A stretch of DNA of 45,094 nt, from NCBI GenBank assembly GCA_027067135.1, contig JAMOMJ010000158.1, positions 1-45,094 on the forward strand. Direction: 5' to 3'. How positions within the stretch are numbered: the stretch's first letter is position 1; each line of letters begins with the position of its first letter. Positions 43,994-45,094 of this stretch are shown here, piece after piece. Source of the stretch: Cyclobacteriaceae bacterium. Its GTDB lineage: Bacteria; Bacteroidota; Bacteroidia; Cytophagales; Cyclobacteriaceae. Below the pieces are notes generated by a model, which saw nothing but the letters and a program-made list of their open reading frames with translations, had not been told where the DNA came from and did not search any database. The position numbers and the translations under genes are program-made.

Positions 43994-44826
43994 TGTGGCT
44001 AGTAGCAGATAGTGGATCTACCAAAACAGAATGGATTTTGTTTGATGAAGGCGGCATAAAAAAGCAGGTTTATTCTGACGGGTTAAATCCATTATTTCTA
44101 TCTAAAGAAGATTTTATTACTAAAATTATTGAAAGAATTCCACCCGATTGGAAAACAGGAGTAACAAAGCTTTGGTTTTATGGTGCCGGTTGTGGCACTA
44201 AACTTATGCAAACACAAACTCACTCGTGGTTAGCCGGTTTTTTCACCCAAGCCATAATAGCCGTATATTCTGATTTGCTTGCAGCCGCCAGAGCCACTTG
44301 CGGAACAAGCCAGGGACTGGTTGCTATTTTAGGAACGGGCTCTAATAGTTGCTTTTTTGATGGGAATACTATTACAGAACAAATTAAGCCACTTGGTTTT
44401 ATTTTAGGCGATGAAGGAAGTGGTGCAGCTTTGGGTAAAGCACTCTTAAAAAAGCTATTAAGAAACCAGTTTACTTTTAAATTAACGGATTCTGTCTATC
44501 AGGAAATTGGTTTGAATTATGATGAAATTATCAATAAAGTATATTATTCGCAATGGCCTAATCGGTTTTTAGCTTCTTGTGCCAAAGTTTTGTACAACCA
44601 TAAATCAGAACAGGAAATTTTAGCAATTATCACTACTGAATTTGATAGCTTTTCTGATGTACTTAAAAGGTATGAGATAAAACTACCGGTACATATCATA
44701 GGTTCAGTAGGCTACTACTTTGAAAAAGAAATTGGGATATCGTTACAGAAACAAGAATTAGAACCTGGTGTAATTATTAAATCACCGGCAAAAGCATTGG
44801 TAAGTTACCACCTCGAAAATGATTAA
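43993..44826 (+). CDS. BadF/BadG-type ATPase, N-acetylglucosamine-kinase-like
   Basis: This 277-residue ASKHA-fold kinase has the phosphate-1 loop ADSGSTKTEWILFD (5-18), GAGCGT, the phosphate-2 ILGTGSNSCFFDG (112-124) and GDEGSGAALGK (139-149). These match the BadF/BadG family members that phosphorylate N-acetylglucosamine or N-acetylmuramic acid (MurK/NagK-like). Amino-sugar kinase activity with a role in recycling fits the neighbouring dipeptidase, but the sugar is inferred. The gene ends 115 bases before the right-hand repeat element. Confidence 0.88.
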   Translation: MWLVADSGSTKTEWILFDEGGIKKQVYSDGLNPLFLSKEDFITKIIERIPPDWKTGVTKLWFYGAGCGTKLMQTQTHSWLAGFFTQAIIAVYSDLLAAARATCGTSQGLVAILGTGSNSCFFDGNTITEQIKPLGFILGDEGSGAALGKALLKKLLRNQFTFKLTDSVYQEIGLNYDEIINKVYYSQWPNRFLASCAKVLYNHKSEQEILAIITTEFDSFSDVLKRYEIKLPVHIIGSVGYYFEKEIGISLQKQELEPGVIIKSPAKALVSYHLEND

Positions 44827-44856
44827 TCGCTAGTGTGACGATTCCTAAAAAAGCCG

Positions 44857-44900
44857 ACTAATTTTCCATGTATTTCCCTTTATACTGCGTTAAAATTAGT
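44857..44900. repeat. Inverted repeat after the GlcNAc-kinase-like gene
   Basis: ACTAATTTT (44857-44865) and AAAATTAGT (44892-44900) are perfect 9-base arms around a 26-base loop. There is no T-run, so it is not a standard terminator. It may be a weak terminator or a mark of the adjoining repeat element. Confidence 0.4.
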
Positions 44901-44940
44901 AACCATAACAGAACTATGCTTGCAAATTTTGCCTTGTCTA

Positions 44941-45094
44941 ACTTAACTTCGCCACATGTGCCTATATTGGCTGGTTTGTACGTTTTGAAGCTGCCATATT
45001 AAAAAAATAAATAAAAGCTAATGTAAATCTAAAGGTGGTAGGCAGGCTTCGGGCAAAGCCACAGATTCTTCGGGCAAAGCCAGATTCTTCGGGC
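44941..45094. repeat. Dispersed repeat element, right copy (cut by the window end)
   Basis: The same element as at 260-398, in the same orientation: about 115 bases align with under ten substitutions and a 1-base gap near 44999. The GC-rich tail differs in copy number: here GATTCTTCGGGCAAAGCCA-type units of 19 bases follow one another (45063 onward) and continue past the window end, whereas the left copy has one such unit before its palindromic tail. The element is therefore modular. No ORF is present. Confidence 0.85.

Noticed and set aside
1-45094. tRNA or rRNA genes
   Set aside because: All gaps between genes were read on both strands; none has a cloverleaf with TTC-type T-loop or rRNA sequence.

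Overview
The window reads as chromosomal DNA of a Bacteroidota bacterium, most likely an environmental Cytophagales-type organism; genus not determinable from sequence alone. The evidence is low GC, starts without Shine-Dalgarno motifs, several copies of the Bacteroidota -7 promoter box (TAnnTTTG), a PorZ protein of the type IX secretion system, and lineage-typical gene orders (rpsU-xerC-hpf; yqeY-cvpA-hydrolase-CBS-nadK-DUF6089-uppS-bamA-ompH-ompH; purN-purH-mreBCD-mrdA-rodA).

Layout. 1-704 has no recognisable gene but carries a dispersed palindromic repeat, a second copy of which runs off the right end (44941-45094). 705-1913 (-) is a DUF4143-type AAA ATPase with a repeat-rich promoter. 2041-6188 (+) is an aromatic amino acid operon: a Phe/Tyr leader peptide and terminator, then pheA, an aminotransferase, tyrA and a DAHP synthase-chorismate mutase fusion. 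6221-9556 (-) is a UDP-sugar operon (ugd, UDP-xylose synthase, galE). 9711-12390 (+) holds an acyl-CoA dehydrogenase and rpsU-xer-hpf. 12439-15966 (-) holds metK and a tight pdxJ/hydrolase/RsmI-like methyltransferase run.

16150-26989 (+) is a long envelope-biogenesis cluster ending with two Skp-like chaperones and an LD-carboxypeptidase. 26979-28160 (-) is a chromate-type transporter. 28272-32119 (-) is a ferredoxin/tdk/porZ/recO run, divergent from a conserved protein of unknown function (32159-33166, +). 33193-42541 (-) is a nine-gene run: DUF2520 protein, UbiA-family prenyltransferase, purN, purH, then the elongasome genes mreB, mreC, mreD, mrdA, rodA. 42620-44826 (+) encodes a lipoprotein dipeptidase, a cytochrome b5-like miniprotein and an N-acetylglucosamine-kinase-like protein.

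Most of the window is core metabolism and envelope assembly. The clearest candidate for something little described is the pheA leader at 2041-2190: a 24-codon ORF with 8 Phe/Tyr codons in 9, followed by mutually exclusive hairpins and an intrinsic terminator just before pheA. This is the architecture of ribosome-mediated transcription attenuation in a phylum where it is sparsely documented. Second are the dispersed mosaic palindromes at both window ends and the operator-like repeats in the ATPase promoter.
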